Shown: in pieces, positions 1 to 10,033 of the stretch | Position numbering within the stretch: the stretch's first letter is position 1 | Layout: the number at the start of each line of letters is the position of its first letter | NCBI RefSeq assembly: GCF_001014975.1 | Contig: NZ_BBXA01000029.1 | Span: 124,001-188,000 of the forward strand | Source of the DNA: Novosphingobium sp. MD-1 | GTDB taxonomy: Bacteria; Pseudomonadota; Alphaproteobacteria; Sphingomonadales; Sphingomonadaceae | DNA: 64,000 bases | Direction: 5' to 3' | The notes under the pieces: model-generated | Seen by the model: the letters and a program-made list of their open reading frames with translations, nothing else | Told to the model about the DNA's origin: nothing | Database searches by the model: none | Position numbers and translations under genes: made by a program

Positions 1-962
1 CCGCCGGAGGGAATGTCGATCCGGGGATGGCCGGCCACGCCTGGCCGGGCCTTCACCCGGCTCCACAGCGCATCGGCATTGCCGCGCTGCGAGAACGCGC
101 CCAACTGGATACGCCAGTTGCCTGTGGCGTGGGGTGCGGGCGCCGGTGGCCGGGCCGCAGCGGGCGGGGGTGGTGCCGGCCGGGGTGCGACCGGACGCGG
201 CGGCATGGGCGTTGCCGGAGCCGTCGCCACGGTGGAAGCGGGGATGCTCGTGGTGGGCAACGGTCTTGGCGCGGCGGATCCGGGCGTCGGCAATGCCGGG
301 GCTTTGGCGCCCAGATCGCTGGCGGCGAGTTGCACGCTGCGCGCCTGCTCCGCTTTCCGTTCGAGATCGCCGGCCAGCGAAATGCCCATTTGCCGCTGCT
401 CCAGCGGGATCACGGTGTCCATCGTGGCAAGGCTGGTTGTCGCCTGCGGCAGGCCGCTGGCAGCGGCGCGCGTCATCAGCGCATAGGCGCGCACCCAGTC
501 CTTGCCGACGTAGTCGCCGTTGAAGGCGGCAATGCCGAGGATGTACATCGCGCGCGGCTCTCCCCGATCGGCTGCCGTGTTGAGCCATGGCAGCGCCTCC
601 GTCTGGCGGCCCGACTGGAACAGCACGATGCCATAGTTGTCGCCGGCCTGCGGATGCCCCTTGCGGGCGGCGCGGCCGAAATAGAATTCGGCCTTTGCCA
701 TGTCCTGCGGCACGCCTTTGCCCAGCCGATAAGCCTGACCCAGGTTGAACTCCGCGTCCGCATCGCCCCTGGCGGCGGCGGCTTCCCATTGACGGACCGC
801 GCCCGCGAAGTCCTGCCTCTGCCAGGCTTCGACGCCGGACTTGACCACGTTGGCGTTCGCACCGCTCCCCGTTGTCTGGGCATGGACGGACATGACCGGC
901 ACAGCCGCGCAGGCTGCCATGATGGCAATTCCTATGGTTATTCCCGCTTTCGGTCGAAGCAC
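1..962 (-). CDS. Sel1-repeat / SPOR-domain secreted protein, C-terminus cut by window edge
   Basis: The gene reads leftwards and runs off the window, so the end of its SPOR domain is missing. From a GTG start at 962 the product opens with a good Sec signal peptide (basic LRPK, hydrophobic stretch, VHA cleavage region). An ATG at 920 with AGGA nine bases upstream is the alternative start, but it would lose the basic n-region. Next come Sel1/TPR-like repeats (for example FNLGQAYRLGKGVPQD and MYILGIAAFNGDYVGKDW), then a Pro/Ala-rich linker, then the start of a SPOR domain (NWRIQLGAFSQRGNADALW). SPOR domains bind denuded septal peptidoglycan, so a periplasmic cell-envelope or division role is inferred. 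It is divergent from the ParA-like gene. A second SPOR protein lies 1.5 kb away. Confidence 0.8.
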   Translation of the reverse strand, partial: MLRPKAGITIGIAIMAACAAVPVMSVHAQTTGSGANANVVKSGVEAWQRQDFAGAVRQWEAAAARGDADAEFNLGQAYRLGKGVPQDMAKAEFYFGRAARKGHPQAGDNYGIVLFQSGRQTEALPWLNTAADRGEPRAMYILGIAAFNGDYVGKDWVRAYALMTRAAASGLPQATTSLATMDTVIPLEQRQMGISLAGDLERKAEQARSVQLAASDLGAKAPALPTPGSAAPRPLPTTSIPASTVATAPATPMPPRPVAPRPAPPPPAAARPPAPAPHATGNWRIQLGAFSQRGNADALWSRVKARPGVAGHPRIDIPSG

Positions 963-1178
963 GGCAAGGCCCCCGCTCGTGTAATAGCTGCTGCTGATGC
1001 GATGGTATTTGTGATCGGTTAACCCCGCATTAGCAAAGAATTCCGGCCTTGCGAGCCAGATTGCCACGAAATCGGGGGCGTGTTGTCCCTTCACCGTCCC
1101 GCGCTGCATTAACGGAAATTTCAGTCTGTTCTGCGATCTCCCGTTCAGGACCGTTTCGGTATAAGAGGGGGATACCCA

Positions 1179-1901
1179 TTGCGCGTATTGGCTTTGGCAT
1201 CGCAGAAGGGCGGATCGGGAAAGACCACCCTGTCCGGTCATCTTGCCGTGCAGGCGCAGCGCGCCGGCGCCGGCCCGGTCGTTCTCATCGACATCGATCC
1301 GCAGGGATCGCTGGCTGATTGGTGGAATGAGCGCGAGGCGGAATACCCGGCCTTCGCCCAGACTACCGTGGCCCGTCTGGCCGCCGATCTTGCCGTTCTG
1401 CGCCAGCAGGGCTTCAAGCTGGCCGTAATCGATACACCACCGGCGATCACGATGGCGATCCAGTCGGTTATCTCCGTGGCGGAACTGATCGTCGTGCCCA
1501 CGCGCCCCAGCCCGCATGACCTGCGCGCCGTTGGCGCCACGGTCGATCTGTGCGAGCGCGCCGGAAAGCCGCTGATCTTCGTGGTGAACGGCGCGACGCC
1601 CAAGGCACGCATCACCTCCGAAGCGGCGATCGCGCTGTCGCAGCACGGCACCGTAGCCCCCGTAACGCTGCACCACCGCACCGATTTCGCGGCCTCGATG
1701 ATCGATGGGCGCACGGTGATGGAAGTCGATCCCAAGGGACGTTCGGCGCAGGAAGTCACCGCGCTGTGGACCTATATTTCCGAACGGCTGGAACGCAATT
1801 TCCGCCGGACGGTCTTCGCGGTGCCCGCCCAGCCGGCGCCGGTCATTGGCGCTGCACCACGCGCTGCCGGGGGCTTCGGCCGCCGCGTCAGCGGTTCGTG
1901 A
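1179..1901 (+). CDS. ParA/MinD-like P-loop ATPase
   Basis: The 240-residue product has the deviant Walker A KGGSGKTT near residue 10, the LIDIDPQGS motif and a VIDTPP Walker B, all diagnostic of the ParA/Soj/MinD family. The chosen start is TTG at 1179, preceded by a GAGGGGG ribosome site eight bases upstream; no ATG lies in a better place. It is followed closely by a gene whose C-terminus looks like a ribbon-helix-helix DNA-binding or dimerisation module, and then by a TPR/SPOR lipoprotein. That layout suggests positioning of an envelope or chromosomal cargo rather than plasmid partition. No parS-like repeats were seen. The family call is firm; the cargo is unknown. Confidence 0.85.
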   Translation: MRVLALASQKGGSGKTTLSGHLAVQAQRAGAGPVVLIDIDPQGSLADWWNEREAEYPAFAQTTVARLAADLAVLRQQGFKLAVIDTPPAITMAIQSVISVAELIVVPTRPSPHDLRAVGATVDLCERAGKPLIFVVNGATPKARITSEAAIALSQHGTVAPVTLHHRTDFAASMIDGRTVMEVDPKGRSAQEVTALWTYISERLERNFRRTVFAVPAQPAPVIGAAPRAAGGFGRRVSGS

Positions 1902-1914
1902 AGGGAGGAGCCCG

Positions 1915-2487
1915 ATGACCGAACCTCGTGCTTTCGCTTCGCTGACGCCAAGCCTTCTTGCCCGCAAAGGCGGCGCGCGTCCCGCGATGCGCCCGCAGCT
2001 TGCGCCGATTTCCTATGACGAACAGCACCGTGTCGGGCTGGGAGGCGGCCATGCTCCTCTCGACGATCTGGGCTGGAACGACATGGGCGAGGCACCGTCG
2101 CATGGCTCGTCCCATGGTGCGCCAGTGCCCGATCATGCCGACGCCGCGCCTGCCGTGCCCGAAGTGGTGCGCCAGATGAAGACGCTCGCGCAGGCCGTGG
2201 CCGAGGAAGCTCCGGTTGTGGAAGAAGTTTCGGCCACAGAGCCGGTATCGGCACCGTCCGAACCTGAAGTTGCGCCGCAGCCGGCGCGTCGCCACGGCGT
2301 TGCCCTCGCTTCGGGCCGGAAAGCCGCTTTCACGCTGCGTCTCGACGCCGATCGCCATTTCCGCCTGCGGCTTGCCAGTACGCTGGAGAACCGCAGCGCG
2401 CAGCAGGTCGTGACCGACGCGCTCGACCGCTTTCTCGAAACCGTGCCCGGTCTTGAAGACCTGGCCTGCCGCGCCAAGCGGCCTTGA
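1915..2487 (+). CDS. ParA-partner-like protein with ribbon-helix-helix-like C-terminus
   Basis: ATG at 1915 follows a strong GGGAGG site and lies 13 bases after the ParA-like gene, so the two are probably co-transcribed. The 190-residue product has a low-complexity, Ala/Pro/Glu-rich first two-thirds. Its last ~55 residues are compact (AAFTLRLDADRHFRLRLAS, then NRSAQQVVTDALDRFL). This pattern of a short strand followed by two helices resembles ribbon-helix-helix proteins that partner ParA ATPases. I infer a ParA-interacting DNA-binding or adaptor protein. A longer reading from 1846 exists but would overlap the upstream gene and lacks a ribosome site. Confidence 0.65.
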   Translation: MTEPRAFASLTPSLLARKGGARPAMRPQLAPISYDEQHRVGLGGGHAPLDDLGWNDMGEAPSHGSSHGAPVPDHADAAPAVPEVVRQMKTLAQAVAEEAPVVEEVSATEPVSAPSEPEVAPQPARRHGVALASGRKAAFTLRLDADRHFRLRLASTLENRSAQQVVTDALDRFLETVPGLEDLACRAKRP

Positions 2488-2513
2488 TCCGTTTGCCAGG
2501 GGATTTTCCGATC

Positions 2514-3905
2514 ATGCAGCCCTCGATCGATTTTACCGCACCGTGCGCTGCCCCGCTTCGCCGGCGGCTGCGCATGGGGTTAGCCACCGCGCTGGCGGCG
2601 GGCCTGCTTGCGGGTTGCGCGGCCGGAGGGCCGCATGCCGACAAGATTGCGGCGAATGCCCGTGCGGAACTGGGCAGCGGCCATGCCGACAAGGCGGTCG
2701 CGCTGGCGGAAAAGGCGGTGCTGTCCGATCCGCGCAACGGTGCCTATCGCCTGTTGCTGGGGAACAGCTACTTGCGCGCGGGCCGCTTCGAATCCGCGCG
2801 GCAGGCCTATGACGAGGCGATGGAACTGGGCGAGGACAGCGGCAAGGCCGCGTTGAGCCTTGCGCTGGCGGAAATCGGCATGGGCCGCAGCAACGAGGCG
2901 GTCGATACGTTGAACAGCTATCGCGATGCCATTCCGGTCGAGGACTATGGGCTGGCGCTGGCGCTGGCCGGCCGCACCGGCGAAGGCATCGAACTGATGG
3001 GCAACGCGCTGCGTACCAGCGGGACCAATCCCAAGATACGCCAGAACCTGGCGTTCGCGCTGGCGCTTCATGGCGAGTGGAAGGAAGCCCGGGTGATGGC
3101 TTCGTTCGACGTGCCGGCCGACCAGCTTGATGCGCGCATCCAGCAATGGGCGGCCATCGGCAATCCCGAGGACGTGCGCCGCCGTGTGGCGTCGCTGATC
3201 GGGGCACCGGTGCGTGAAGATGCCGGCCAGCCGACGGCGCTGGCGTTGGCCAACTTCCCGGAAACGGCGCAATTGGCCGCTGCCGCTGCCGCGAAGGCGG
3301 AAACGCCCAAGGCAGGAGACGCTGGCGCAGCTCCCGCGCTGGCCAAGGCTGCCGTGGAGGAACTGCCGGCGCTCGATCCCGCGCCCGCGCCACGCGTGGC
3401 CGATGCTTCGACGCAGCCGCGCCCCGCGCAACTGGCGATGATCGACGCGCCCGCAGCGAAAACCGCGCCGGTCGCGGTGATCCAGCCGCAGGCACGCCCC
3501 TACCGGATCGCCGCAGCGGCGGCGCGTCCTTCCGCGCGCCCGGTGGCAAAGCCAGTGGCGATGTCCGCGGCAAAGCCGGCGGTGCGACCCACGGTCGCAC
3601 CGGGCACGCATCTGGTGCAGCTTGGTGCGTTCTCCACCGCCGATGGCGCGCGCCGGGCCTGGCGCCACTTTACGTCGCGCAATCCGGCTCTCGCCAGCTA
3701 TCGTAACGTGACCACCCAGGTAACCGTGAACGGCCGTCGCTTCTGGCGCGTGCAGGCGGCGGGCTTCGTTGGACAGGCTTCGGCCGCCACGCTGTGCCGC
3801 TCGGTCAAGGCGCGCGGCGGCGCGTGCCTGGTCATGGCAGCGCCGCGCGTGACTCCGCCGCAGCCGGGCCGCACCACCGATACCCGTCTCGCGCGGTTGC
3901 GCTGA
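2514..3905 (+). CDS. TPR and SPOR domain lipoprotein
   Basis: From ATG 2514 the product has 463 residues. An N-terminal hydrophobic segment ends in the lipobox LLAGC with Cys35, so it is probably a lipoprotein. TPR-like helices follow (ADKAVALAEKAVLSDP and YRLLLGNSYLRAGRFESARQ), then a long Ala/Pro linker, then a C-terminal SPOR domain from about residue 363 (LVQLGAFSTADGARRAW; FWRVQAAGF). The set predicts an envelope-anchored peptidoglycan-binding scaffold. It starts 26 bases after the ParA-partner gene, making a three-gene unit. A TTG at 2484 in the same frame would overlap the previous gene and is less likely. Confidence 0.8.
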   Translation: MQPSIDFTAPCAAPLRRRLRMGLATALAAGLLAGCAAGGPHADKIAANARAELGSGHADKAVALAEKAVLSDPRNGAYRLLLGNSYLRAGRFESARQAYDEAMELGEDSGKAALSLALAEIGMGRSNEAVDTLNSYRDAIPVEDYGLALALAGRTGEGIELMGNALRTSGTNPKIRQNLAFALALHGEWKEARVMASFDVPADQLDARIQQWAAIGNPEDVRRRVASLIGAPVREDAGQPTALALANFPETAQLAAAAAAKAETPKAGDAGAAPALAKAAVEELPALDPAPAPRVADASTQPRPAQLAMIDAPAAKTAPVAVIQPQARPYRIAAAAARPSARPVAKPVAMSAAKPAVRPTVAPGTHLVQLGAFSTADGARRAWRHFTSRNPALASYRNVTTQVTVNGRRFWRVQAAGFVGQASAATLCRSVKARGGACLVMAAPRVTPPQPGRTTDTRLARLR

Positions 3906-3926
3906 CGGGCTTCGGCCCGCCCGCGT

Positions 3927-5156
3927 TCAGGCGATCAGCTTGCCGCCCTTGAACAGGGCGTTGACCCGGCCTTCCACGGGCCGTCGGTCGAACGGCGTGT
4001 TGCCGGCGCTGGCTGCCATCTTGTCCGAATCGACGATCCAGGGACGGACTGGATCGACCAACGCGATATCGGCTTCCCAGCCCGCTTCCAGCCGCCCCGC
4101 ATCCACGCCCAGCAGGCGCGCGGGGGCGCCCGCCAGCAGATCGAACGCGCGGGCCAGATCGATATGGCCATCGCGCACCAGCGTCAGCGTCAGCGGCAAC
4201 AGCGTTTCCGCCCCGGCCATGCCCGGTTCGGCATCGGCAAAGGGCAGGCGCTTGTCCTCGGGGCCGCGCGGATCATGGCCCGATGCGATCACGTCGATCG
4301 TGCCGTCGGCGATCGCGGCGATCACCGCCTTGCGATCGGCATCGCTGCGCAGCGGCGGCGAAAGGCGGCAGAACGTCCGGAAATCGGCGAGTTCCAGATC
4401 GGAGAGCATGAAATGCGCCGGGGTCACGCCCGCGCTGACCGGCACCCCGCGCGCCTTGGCCTTGCGCACCAGATCGAGCGCGCGCGCGGTCGTCACCTGC
4501 CGGAAGTGGACGTGGCACCCGGATAGCTCGGCCAGCGTGATGTCGCGCGCCACCGCGAGCGCTTCGGCCTCGGCCGGGGCGGATGGCAGGCCCAGCCGGG
4601 TCGCCATCTCGCCGGCGGTGGCCACGGCCGCGCCGGTGACGCCGGCATCCTCGGCATGGGTGATGACGACCAGCCCGAGCATCGCGCAATAGCGCAGCAG
4701 CCGAAGCATCACGCCCGAATCGGCGATCCAGTTCCGCCCGGTCGCGACCGCGCGTGCGCCGGCCTCGCGCATCAGGGCCAGTTCGGCGAGTTCCGAGCCT
4801 TCCAGCCCGCGTGTGGCGGCGGCGAGCGGGTGGACCCAGAAATCGGGCTTGCCCGATTGCGCGGCGAAGCGGACGCGCGCCGGATGGTCCAGCGGCGGCC
4901 CCTGATCGGGCATCAGCGCGGCGCGGGTGATGCCGCCGAAGTGGAACGCCGGCTTGTCGATGGCGAAGACGCCCAGATCGACGAGGCCGGGCGCGATCAG
5001 CGCGCCGCGCGCGTCGATCACGTCATCGCCTTCCGCCGGCGAAACATTCCCGATCGCCACGATCCGCCCGTTCTCGCAGCGCAGCGCGCCGGCAACGGGT
5101 TCGCCTTCGGGCAGCACCAGCCGGCCGCCGGTGATGGTCAGCGGGCGCGGGGTCAT
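3927..5156 (-). CDS. pyrC': Dihydroorotase-like protein, probably the non-catalytic PyrC' type
   Basis: The 409-residue amidohydrolase-fold protein aligns with class I dihydroorotases, retaining [20 protein letters not shown] and [13 protein letters not shown]. However, the metal-binding His-x-His that should follow the LVDL segment is replaced by GVF. This loss matches the inactive PyrC' subunits that assemble with aspartate transcarbamoylase in, for example, Pseudomonas. It overlaps pyrB by four bases (ATGA), consistent with translational coupling and complex formation. An active dihydroorotase should therefore exist elsewhere in the genome. The frame stays open upstream, but that part is the pyrB gene read out of frame. 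Confidence 0.85.
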   Translation of the reverse strand: MTPRPLTITGGRLVLPEGEPVAGALRCENGRIVAIGNVSPAEGDDVIDARGALIAPGLVDLGVFAIDKPAFHFGGITRAALMPDQGPPLDHPARVRFAAQSGKPDFWVHPLAAATRGLEGSELAELALMREAGARAVATGRNWIADSGVMLRLLRYCAMLGLVVITHAEDAGVTGAAVATAGEMATRLGLPSAPAEAEALAVARDITLAELSGCHVHFRQVTTARALDLVRKAKARGVPVSAGVTPAHFMLSDLELADFRTFCRLSPPLRSDADRKAVIAAIADGTIDVIASGHDPRGPEDKRLPFADAEPGMAGAETLLPLTLTLVRDGHIDLARAFDLLAGAPARLLGVDAGRLEAGWEADIALVDPVRPWIVDSDKMAASAGNTPFDRRPVEGRVNALFKGGKLIA

Positions 5157-6196
5157 GCGAGGACTCCCTGTTCTTCGGCCCAGCCGGGCACGCCTCTCGC
5201 GCGCCGTGTCAGCACGTCCAGACAGGCCATGCGGATGGCGACGCCCCGTTCCACCTGCCGGGTGATGAGGCTGCGGGTGGGATGGTCGGCCACCTGGCTG
5301 TCGATCTCCACGCCCCGGTTCATGGGGCCGGGATGCATGACGAAGGCATCGGCTTCCGCCTTGGCGAGCCGGTCGAGCGTCAGCCCGTACAGATGCCGGT
5401 ATTCGCGGGGGGAGGGGATGAACTGGCCGCTCATCCGTTCCTGCTGAAGCCGGAGCATCATCACCACTTGCGCGCCTTTCAGCGCCGCGTCGAAATCGTG
5501 GAACGGCGTCACGCCCATCGCCTCGATCTCGGCGGGCATCAGCGCGGGCGGCGCGCAGACGCTGACATCGCAGCCCAGCGCGGTCAGGGCCAGGATGTTG
5601 GAGCGGGCGACGCGGCTGTGCAGGATGTCCCCGCAGATCGTCACGCGCAGGCCGTTCAGGTCGCTGCCGGGGGCGAGCTTCAGCGCATGGCGGATGGTCA
5701 GCGCGTCGAGCAGCGCCTGCGTGGGATGCTCGTGCTGGCCGTCGCCCGCGTTGAGCACCGGGCAATCGACCTTTTCGGCGATCAGCCGCACCGCGCCGGA
5801 ACTGGCGTGACGGATGACGATGGCGTCCGCGCGCATCGCGTTCAGCGTCATCGCCGTGTCGATCAGCGTTTCGCCCTTCTTCACGCTGGACGTGGCGGCG
5901 TGCATGTTGACGACGTCTGCCCCCAGCCGTTTGCCCGCGATCTCGAACGACAGCAGCGTGCGGGTGGAATTCTCGAAGAAGGCGTTGATGATGGTCAGGC
6001 CGGAAAGAACTTCGGCGCGCTTCTGCGATTGCCGGTTCAGCTCCACCCACTGTTCCGCTTCGTCCAGCAGGAACAGGATCTCGTGCCGGGCAAGCGGGCC
6101 GATCCCGGTCAGATCGCGATGGGGAAAGGCAAGGCCGCCCGCGGGATAGCGGGCCGATGGCGGTGCGGCGGGGGAGGTGGGGGTCGATGGGTGCAT
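5153..6196 (-). CDS. pyrB: Aspartate carbamoyltransferase catalytic subunit
   Basis: This enzyme condenses carbamoyl phosphate with aspartate in pyrimidine synthesis. Hallmarks are FFENSTRTL (carbamoyl-phosphate loop), the [15 protein letters not shown] segment and [12 protein letters not shown] near the C-terminus. From ATG 6196 the product is 347 residues, the usual size plus a short Pro-rich N-terminus. The open frame runs further upstream but adds low-complexity charged residues with no family match, so the inner ATG is preferred. It is the first gene of a two-gene unit with the pyrC'-like gene, and it is divergent from sppA. Confidence 0.95.
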   Translation of the reverse strand: MHPSTPTSPAAPPSARYPAGGLAFPHRDLTGIGPLARHEILFLLDEAEQWVELNRQSQKRAEVLSGLTIINAFFENSTRTLLSFEIAGKRLGADVVNMHAATSSVKKGETLIDTAMTLNAMRADAIVIRHASSGAVRLIAEKVDCPVLNAGDGQHEHPTQALLDALTIRHALKLAPGSDLNGLRVTICGDILHSRVARSNILALTALGCDVSVCAPPALMPAEIEAMGVTPFHDFDAALKGAQVVMMLRLQQERMSGQFIPSPREYRHLYGLTLDRLAKAEADAFVMHPGPMNRGVEIDSQVADHPTRSLITRQVERGVAIRMACLDVLTRRARGVPGWAEEQGVLA

Positions 6197-6280
6197 CGAA
6201 GACCACGCCCTAGACCCGCGATGTAGGCATCTCAAGCCTTGCGGCTGGAACTCTTCGCGTTCCGGCCGTAGATATCCCCC

Positions 6281-8164
6281 ATGAAGTTCGCTCGCTCGGC
6301 CTGGAAGCTCCTCGTCGCCGTCAAGGACGCTCTCGTCCTCCTGTTCCTCCTGCTGTTCTTCTGGGCGCTCTATGCGGTGCTCACGCTGCGTCCGGCGCCC
6401 GGCATGGTGCATGAAGGCGCGCTCTATCTCGTGCTCGATGGCCCGGTGGTGGAGGAGCGCAGCCATATCGATCCGTTAAGCCTGCTCACCAGCGGCGAAA
6501 AGCCGCGCCGGGAATACCGCGAACGCGACATCGCGCGCGCGATCGAGCAGGCGGCCACCGATTCGCGGATCAAGGTAATCGTGCTCGACCTTGAAAAGTT
6601 CGCGGGCGGGCGACAGGTCCATCTCAGCCATATCGGCGCGGCGATGGACAAGGCCCGGGCGGCGAAAAAGCCGGTGCTGGTCCGCGCGGTGATGTACCAG
6701 GACGATGGCGTGCAACTGGCGGCCCATGCCAGCGAGGTCTGGGTCGATCCGATCGGCGGCGCGATCGTGACCGGCCCCGGCGGCACCAACCTTTATTACA
6801 AGGCGCTGCTCGACCGGCTGAAGGTGAAGGCGCACGTCTTCAAGGTCGGCACGTACAAGAGCGCGGTGGAACCCTACATCCGTGACGATGCCTCGCCCGA
6901 AGCGAAGGAAGCGCTAAACGCGGTGTACACCGCGCTGTGGGACAGTTGGCAAGCCGAAGTGAAGAAGGCCCGGCCCAAGGCAAATCTGGCGCTGGTGACT
7001 GGCGATCCGGTGAAGTGGCTGGCCGAAAGCAACAACGATGCGGCGCAGGCCGCGCTCAAGGCCGGGTTGGTCGACAAGCTGGGCGATCGCATCGCCTTCG
7101 GCAAGCGCGTGGCCGAACTGGCGGGCGCCGATCCTGCGGCCGGGCTGGGCGCGTTCCGCTCGACCGACATGGCGACCTATCTCGCCGATAGGCCGGAACC
7201 GCGCGAAGGCAAGGCGATCGCCGTGGTCACCATCGCGGGCGAGATCGTCGATGGCGATGCCGGCCCGGGAACCGCCGGCGGTGACCGCATTGCCGCGCTG
7301 CTCGACAAGGCGGCGGCCAGCGATGACTACGCCGGACTGGTGGTGCGCGTCGATTCGCCCGGCGGATCGGTGCTGGCGTCGGAACGCATTCGCGCGGCGA
7401 TCGAACGGATCAAGGCCAAGGGGCTGCCCGTGGCCGTTTCCATGGCGAATCTGGCGGCGAGCGGCGGATACTGGGTCTCCACGCCCGGCCAGCGCATCTT
7501 CGCCGAACCGGATACCATTACCGGCTCGATCGGCATTTTCGCGGTGATCCCGACCGTCGAGGACACCATCGCGCAGTATGGCGTCCATGCCGACGGCCTG
7601 CGCACGACGCCGCTGGCCGGTCAGCCCGACCTGCTGGGCGGGCTGACACCGGCGTTCCAGGGGTTGCTGCAAGGGCAGATCGAAAACAACTACCGCCGCT
7701 TCATCGGCCTTGTTGGCGCATCACGCCACAAGACGCCCGAACAGGTCGACGCGATCGGCCAGGGCCGCATCTGGGACGGCGGCACCGCTCGGCAGAACGG
7801 GCTTGTCGACCAGTTCGGCGGGCTGGACGATGCGCTGGCGTGGACCGCCAAGGCGGCCAAGGTCGACAAGTGGCATCCGGTTTTTTTGGGATCGGGCGAC
7901 GGTACGGTGCGCAGCCTGCTGGAACAGATGGTGAGCGACGACGGGGACGCCGCGGCGGCGCCGTCGGGTGATCTTGCCGGCTTCGTCGCGCTGCGCCAGC
8001 ACGCGCTGGCCGACCGGCTGATGGCCGATGCCGCGCGCTTGCTCTCGGGTCGCGGCGCGCAGGCCTATTGCCTGGAATGCGCGGTAGACGATCGGTCCGC
8101 AGCGCGCCCCGCACCCCTTCCGGGACGGGGGTGGCTGGCCTTGCTGGCGCGCCTTGCACCCTGA
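6281..8164 (+). CDS. sppA: Signal peptide peptidase SppA, long (67 kDa) form
   Basis: The 627-residue product has an N-terminal membrane anchor (about residues 17-36) and two tandem S49 peptidase domains, as in E. coli SppA. The catalytic dyad is visible: Lys193 in [11 protein letters not shown] of the first domain and Ser394 in NLAASGGYW of the second. It degrades cleaved signal peptides in the inner membrane. The last ~40 residues, after [14 protein letters not shown], are Arg/Pro-rich and look like a lineage-specific tail. It is a single gene, divergent from pyrB and followed by tRNA-Leu. Confidence 0.93.
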   Translation: MKFARSAWKLLVAVKDALVLLFLLLFFWALYAVLTLRPAPGMVHEGALYLVLDGPVVEERSHIDPLSLLTSGEKPRREYRERDIARAIEQAATDSRIKVIVLDLEKFAGGRQVHLSHIGAAMDKARAAKKPVLVRAVMYQDDGVQLAAHASEVWVDPIGGAIVTGPGGTNLYYKALLDRLKVKAHVFKVGTYKSAVEPYIRDDASPEAKEALNAVYTALWDSWQAEVKKARPKANLALVTGDPVKWLAESNNDAAQAALKAGLVDKLGDRIAFGKRVAELAGADPAAGLGAFRSTDMATYLADRPEPREGKAIAVVTIAGEIVDGDAGPGTAGGDRIAALLDKAAASDDYAGLVVRVDSPGGSVLASERIRAAIERIKAKGLPVAVSMANLAASGGYWVSTPGQRIFAEPDTITGSIGIFAVIPTVEDTIAQYGVHADGLRTTPLAGQPDLLGGLTPAFQGLLQGQIENNYRRFIGLVGASRHKTPEQVDAIGQGRIWDGGTARQNGLVDQFGGLDDALAWTAKAAKVDKWHPVFLGSGDGTVRSLLEQMVSDDGDAAAAPSGDLAGFVALRQHALADRLMADAARLLSGRGAQAYCLECAVDDRSAARPAPLPGRGWLALLARLAP

Positions 8165-8273
8165 TCGAAAGGCTTCCCGCGTACCGCATTGCCCGATCAG
8201 GGCCCGTTGAGGCCCAAGGCGCTTGCCCTTTTCCCGCCGCTGCGATAGGGGCACCGCCTGCTTTTCGCCGGAT

Positions 8274-8358
8274 GCGGGCGTGGCGGAACTGGTAGACGCG
8301 CTGGATTTAGGTTCCAGTATCGCAAGATGTGGGGGTTCGAGTCCCTTCGCCCGCACCA
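8274..8358 (+). tRNA. tRNA-Leu (anticodon TAG)
   Basis: This 85-nt class II tRNA includes the encoded CCA. The acceptor strands GCGGGCG (8274-8280) and CGCCCGC (8348-8354) pair perfectly. The anticodon arm CTGGA-TTTAGGT-TCCAG places TAG in the anticodon position. A variable arm and the T-loop GGTTCGAGTCC follow. Confidence 0.96.
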
Positions 8359-8433
8359 GCCGCTGCGCCATGCTCCGACCCGAGGACGACGCGCCGCGCG
8401 GTGCGTCAATGACGTACAGAAAGTTGGATCAGG

Positions 8434-9999
8434 ATGCAGATCGTCGAGACCACCAACGAGGGCCTGAAGCGCGCCTACACCGTGACCATCCCGGCCGCCG
8501 ACATCGCGTCGCGCGTTGAAGGGGAAGTGAAGAAGATCACGCCGCAGGTGCGGATGCCCGGCTTCCGCCCCGGCAAGGTGCCCGCGAACCTCGTGCGCAA
8601 GATTCACGGCCCGGCGCTTCACCAGGAAGCGCTCAACACCACCATCCGCGCCGCGCTCGACAAGCTCGTCGCCGATCACAAGCTGCGCCCCGCCGTGCAG
8701 CCCTCGGTTGCGCTGGGCGATGGCTATGCCGAAGGGCAGGATGCCGAACTGACCGTCGCGCTCGAAGTCCTGCCGGATATCGCCGCGCCGTCGCTCGAAG
8801 GGCTGAAGCTTGAAAAGCTGGTGGTTCCCGTGGGCGAGGATCAGGTAGACGAAGCCGTCAACCGCATCGCCGCCGGGCAGAAGAAGTTCACCGACGCGCC
8901 CAAGAACGCCAAGGCCAAGGAAGGCGATCAGCTGATCATCGATTTCCTCGGCAAGGTCGATGGCGTCGCCTTCGAGGGCGGCACCGCCGAGGACCAGGCG
9001 CTGGAAATCGGTTCGGGCCGCTTCATCCCCGGCTTCGAGGAACAGCTTACGGGCGTGAAGGTGGGTGACGAGAAGGTCATCACCGTAACGTTCCCGGAAG
9101 ACTATCCGGCCGAGAACCTGAAGGGCAAGGAAGCCACCTTCGACATCACGGTGAAGGCGGTGAAGCACGGCGGCGAGTTCGTGGCCGATGACGAGTTTGC
9201 CAAGATGCTCGGCCTCGAAAGCCTGGAGCAGCTGCGCGGCCTCCTCAAGGGCCAGCTCGAGCAGGAAACCGCCGGTCTTACCCGCACCCAGATGAAGCGC
9301 GCGCTGCTCGATCAGCTGGCCGCCGGCCACGATTTCGCCGTGCCGCCGTCGATGGTCGAAGCCGAATTCGAACAGATCTGGCAGCAGCTGACCCACGAAG
9401 CGAGCCACGAGGAAAACCCCGAGGAAGCGCTGAAGGAGATCGAGGCGGAGAAGGAAGACTACCGCAAGATCGCCGAACGCCGCGTCCGCCTGGGCCTGCT
9501 CCTCTCCGAAATCGGCCAGGCCAACGGCGTGCAGGTTTCCGCGCAGGAAATGGAAATGCTGATCCGCCAGGCGGCCCAGCAGTACCGCGAGGAAGATCGC
9601 CAGCGCTTCATCGAATACGTCCGTTCGGAACCGCTTGCCGCCGCCCAGCTGCGCGCGCCGCTCTATGAGGACAAGGTCGTCGACTTCCTGTTCGACAAGG
9701 CCGAAGTGGCCGAGCGCGAAGTGACGCGTGACGAACTGCAGGCCGCGATCGAAGCCGAGGAAGGCGTGACGCCGGCGGCCGAAGCGAAGCCCGCCGCGAA
9801 GAAGAAGGCTCCGGCCAAGAAGAAGGCAGAAGCGCCCGCCGCCGAAGCCCCGGCCGAGGAAGCCAAGCCCGCCGCGAAGAAGGCCGCGCCGAAGAAGAAG
9901 GCGGCCGCTCCCGCCGAAGCGCCGGCCGAGGAAGCCGCTGCCGAAAAGCCGGCTCCCAAGAAGAAGGCTCCCGCCAAGAAGAAGGCCGAAGAGGCCTGA
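8434..9999 (+). CDS. tig: Trigger factor, ribosome-associated chaperone/prolyl isomerase
   Basis: The ribosome-binding signature GFRPGKVP lies at residues 43-50. An FKBP-like isomerase domain follows (FLGKVDGVAFEGGTAEDQ, then GSGRFIPGFEEQL), then the helical C-terminal chaperone domain. The core ends near residue 445. After it comes an unusual ~73-residue tail of Ala, Lys, Pro and Glu (repeats such as KKKAPAKKK) resembling histone H1-like tails, making the protein 521 residues instead of the usual ~430-450. The gene starts 75 bases after tRNA-Leu and is followed by a strong hairpin. It lies about 2 kb upstream of clpP and clpX, a common neighbourhood for tig. Confidence 0.95.
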   Translation: MQIVETTNEGLKRAYTVTIPAADIASRVEGEVKKITPQVRMPGFRPGKVPANLVRKIHGPALHQEALNTTIRAALDKLVADHKLRPAVQPSVALGDGYAEGQDAELTVALEVLPDIAAPSLEGLKLEKLVVPVGEDQVDEAVNRIAAGQKKFTDAPKNAKAKEGDQLIIDFLGKVDGVAFEGGTAEDQALEIGSGRFIPGFEEQLTGVKVGDEKVITVTFPEDYPAENLKGKEATFDITVKAVKHGGEFVADDEFAKMLGLESLEQLRGLLKGQLEQETAGLTRTQMKRALLDQLAAGHDFAVPPSMVEAEFEQIWQQLTHEASHEENPEEALKEIEAEKEDYRKIAERRVRLGLLLSEIGQANGVQVSAQEMEMLIRQAAQQYREEDRQRFIEYVRSEPLAAAQLRAPLYEDKVVDFLFDKAEVAEREVTRDELQAAIEAEEGVTPAAEAKPAAKKKAPAKKKAEAPAAEAPAEEAKPAAKKAAPKKKAAAPAEAPAEEAAAEKPAPKKKAPAKKKAEEA

Positions 10000-10033
10000 T
10001 CTTTGGCGCTGTCGCCCCCTTCCGGGGCTGACT

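Noticed and set aside
27..1022. 331-residue plus-strand open frame at the left edge
   Set aside because: The minus strand encodes a signal peptide, Sel1 repeats and a SPOR domain; the plus frame is its shadow.
3927..6206. 759-residue single protein formed by pyrC and pyrB
   Set aside because: The upstream part of that frame is pyrB read out of phase; the true pyrB lies in another frame with an ATGA overlap, so this is not a fusion.
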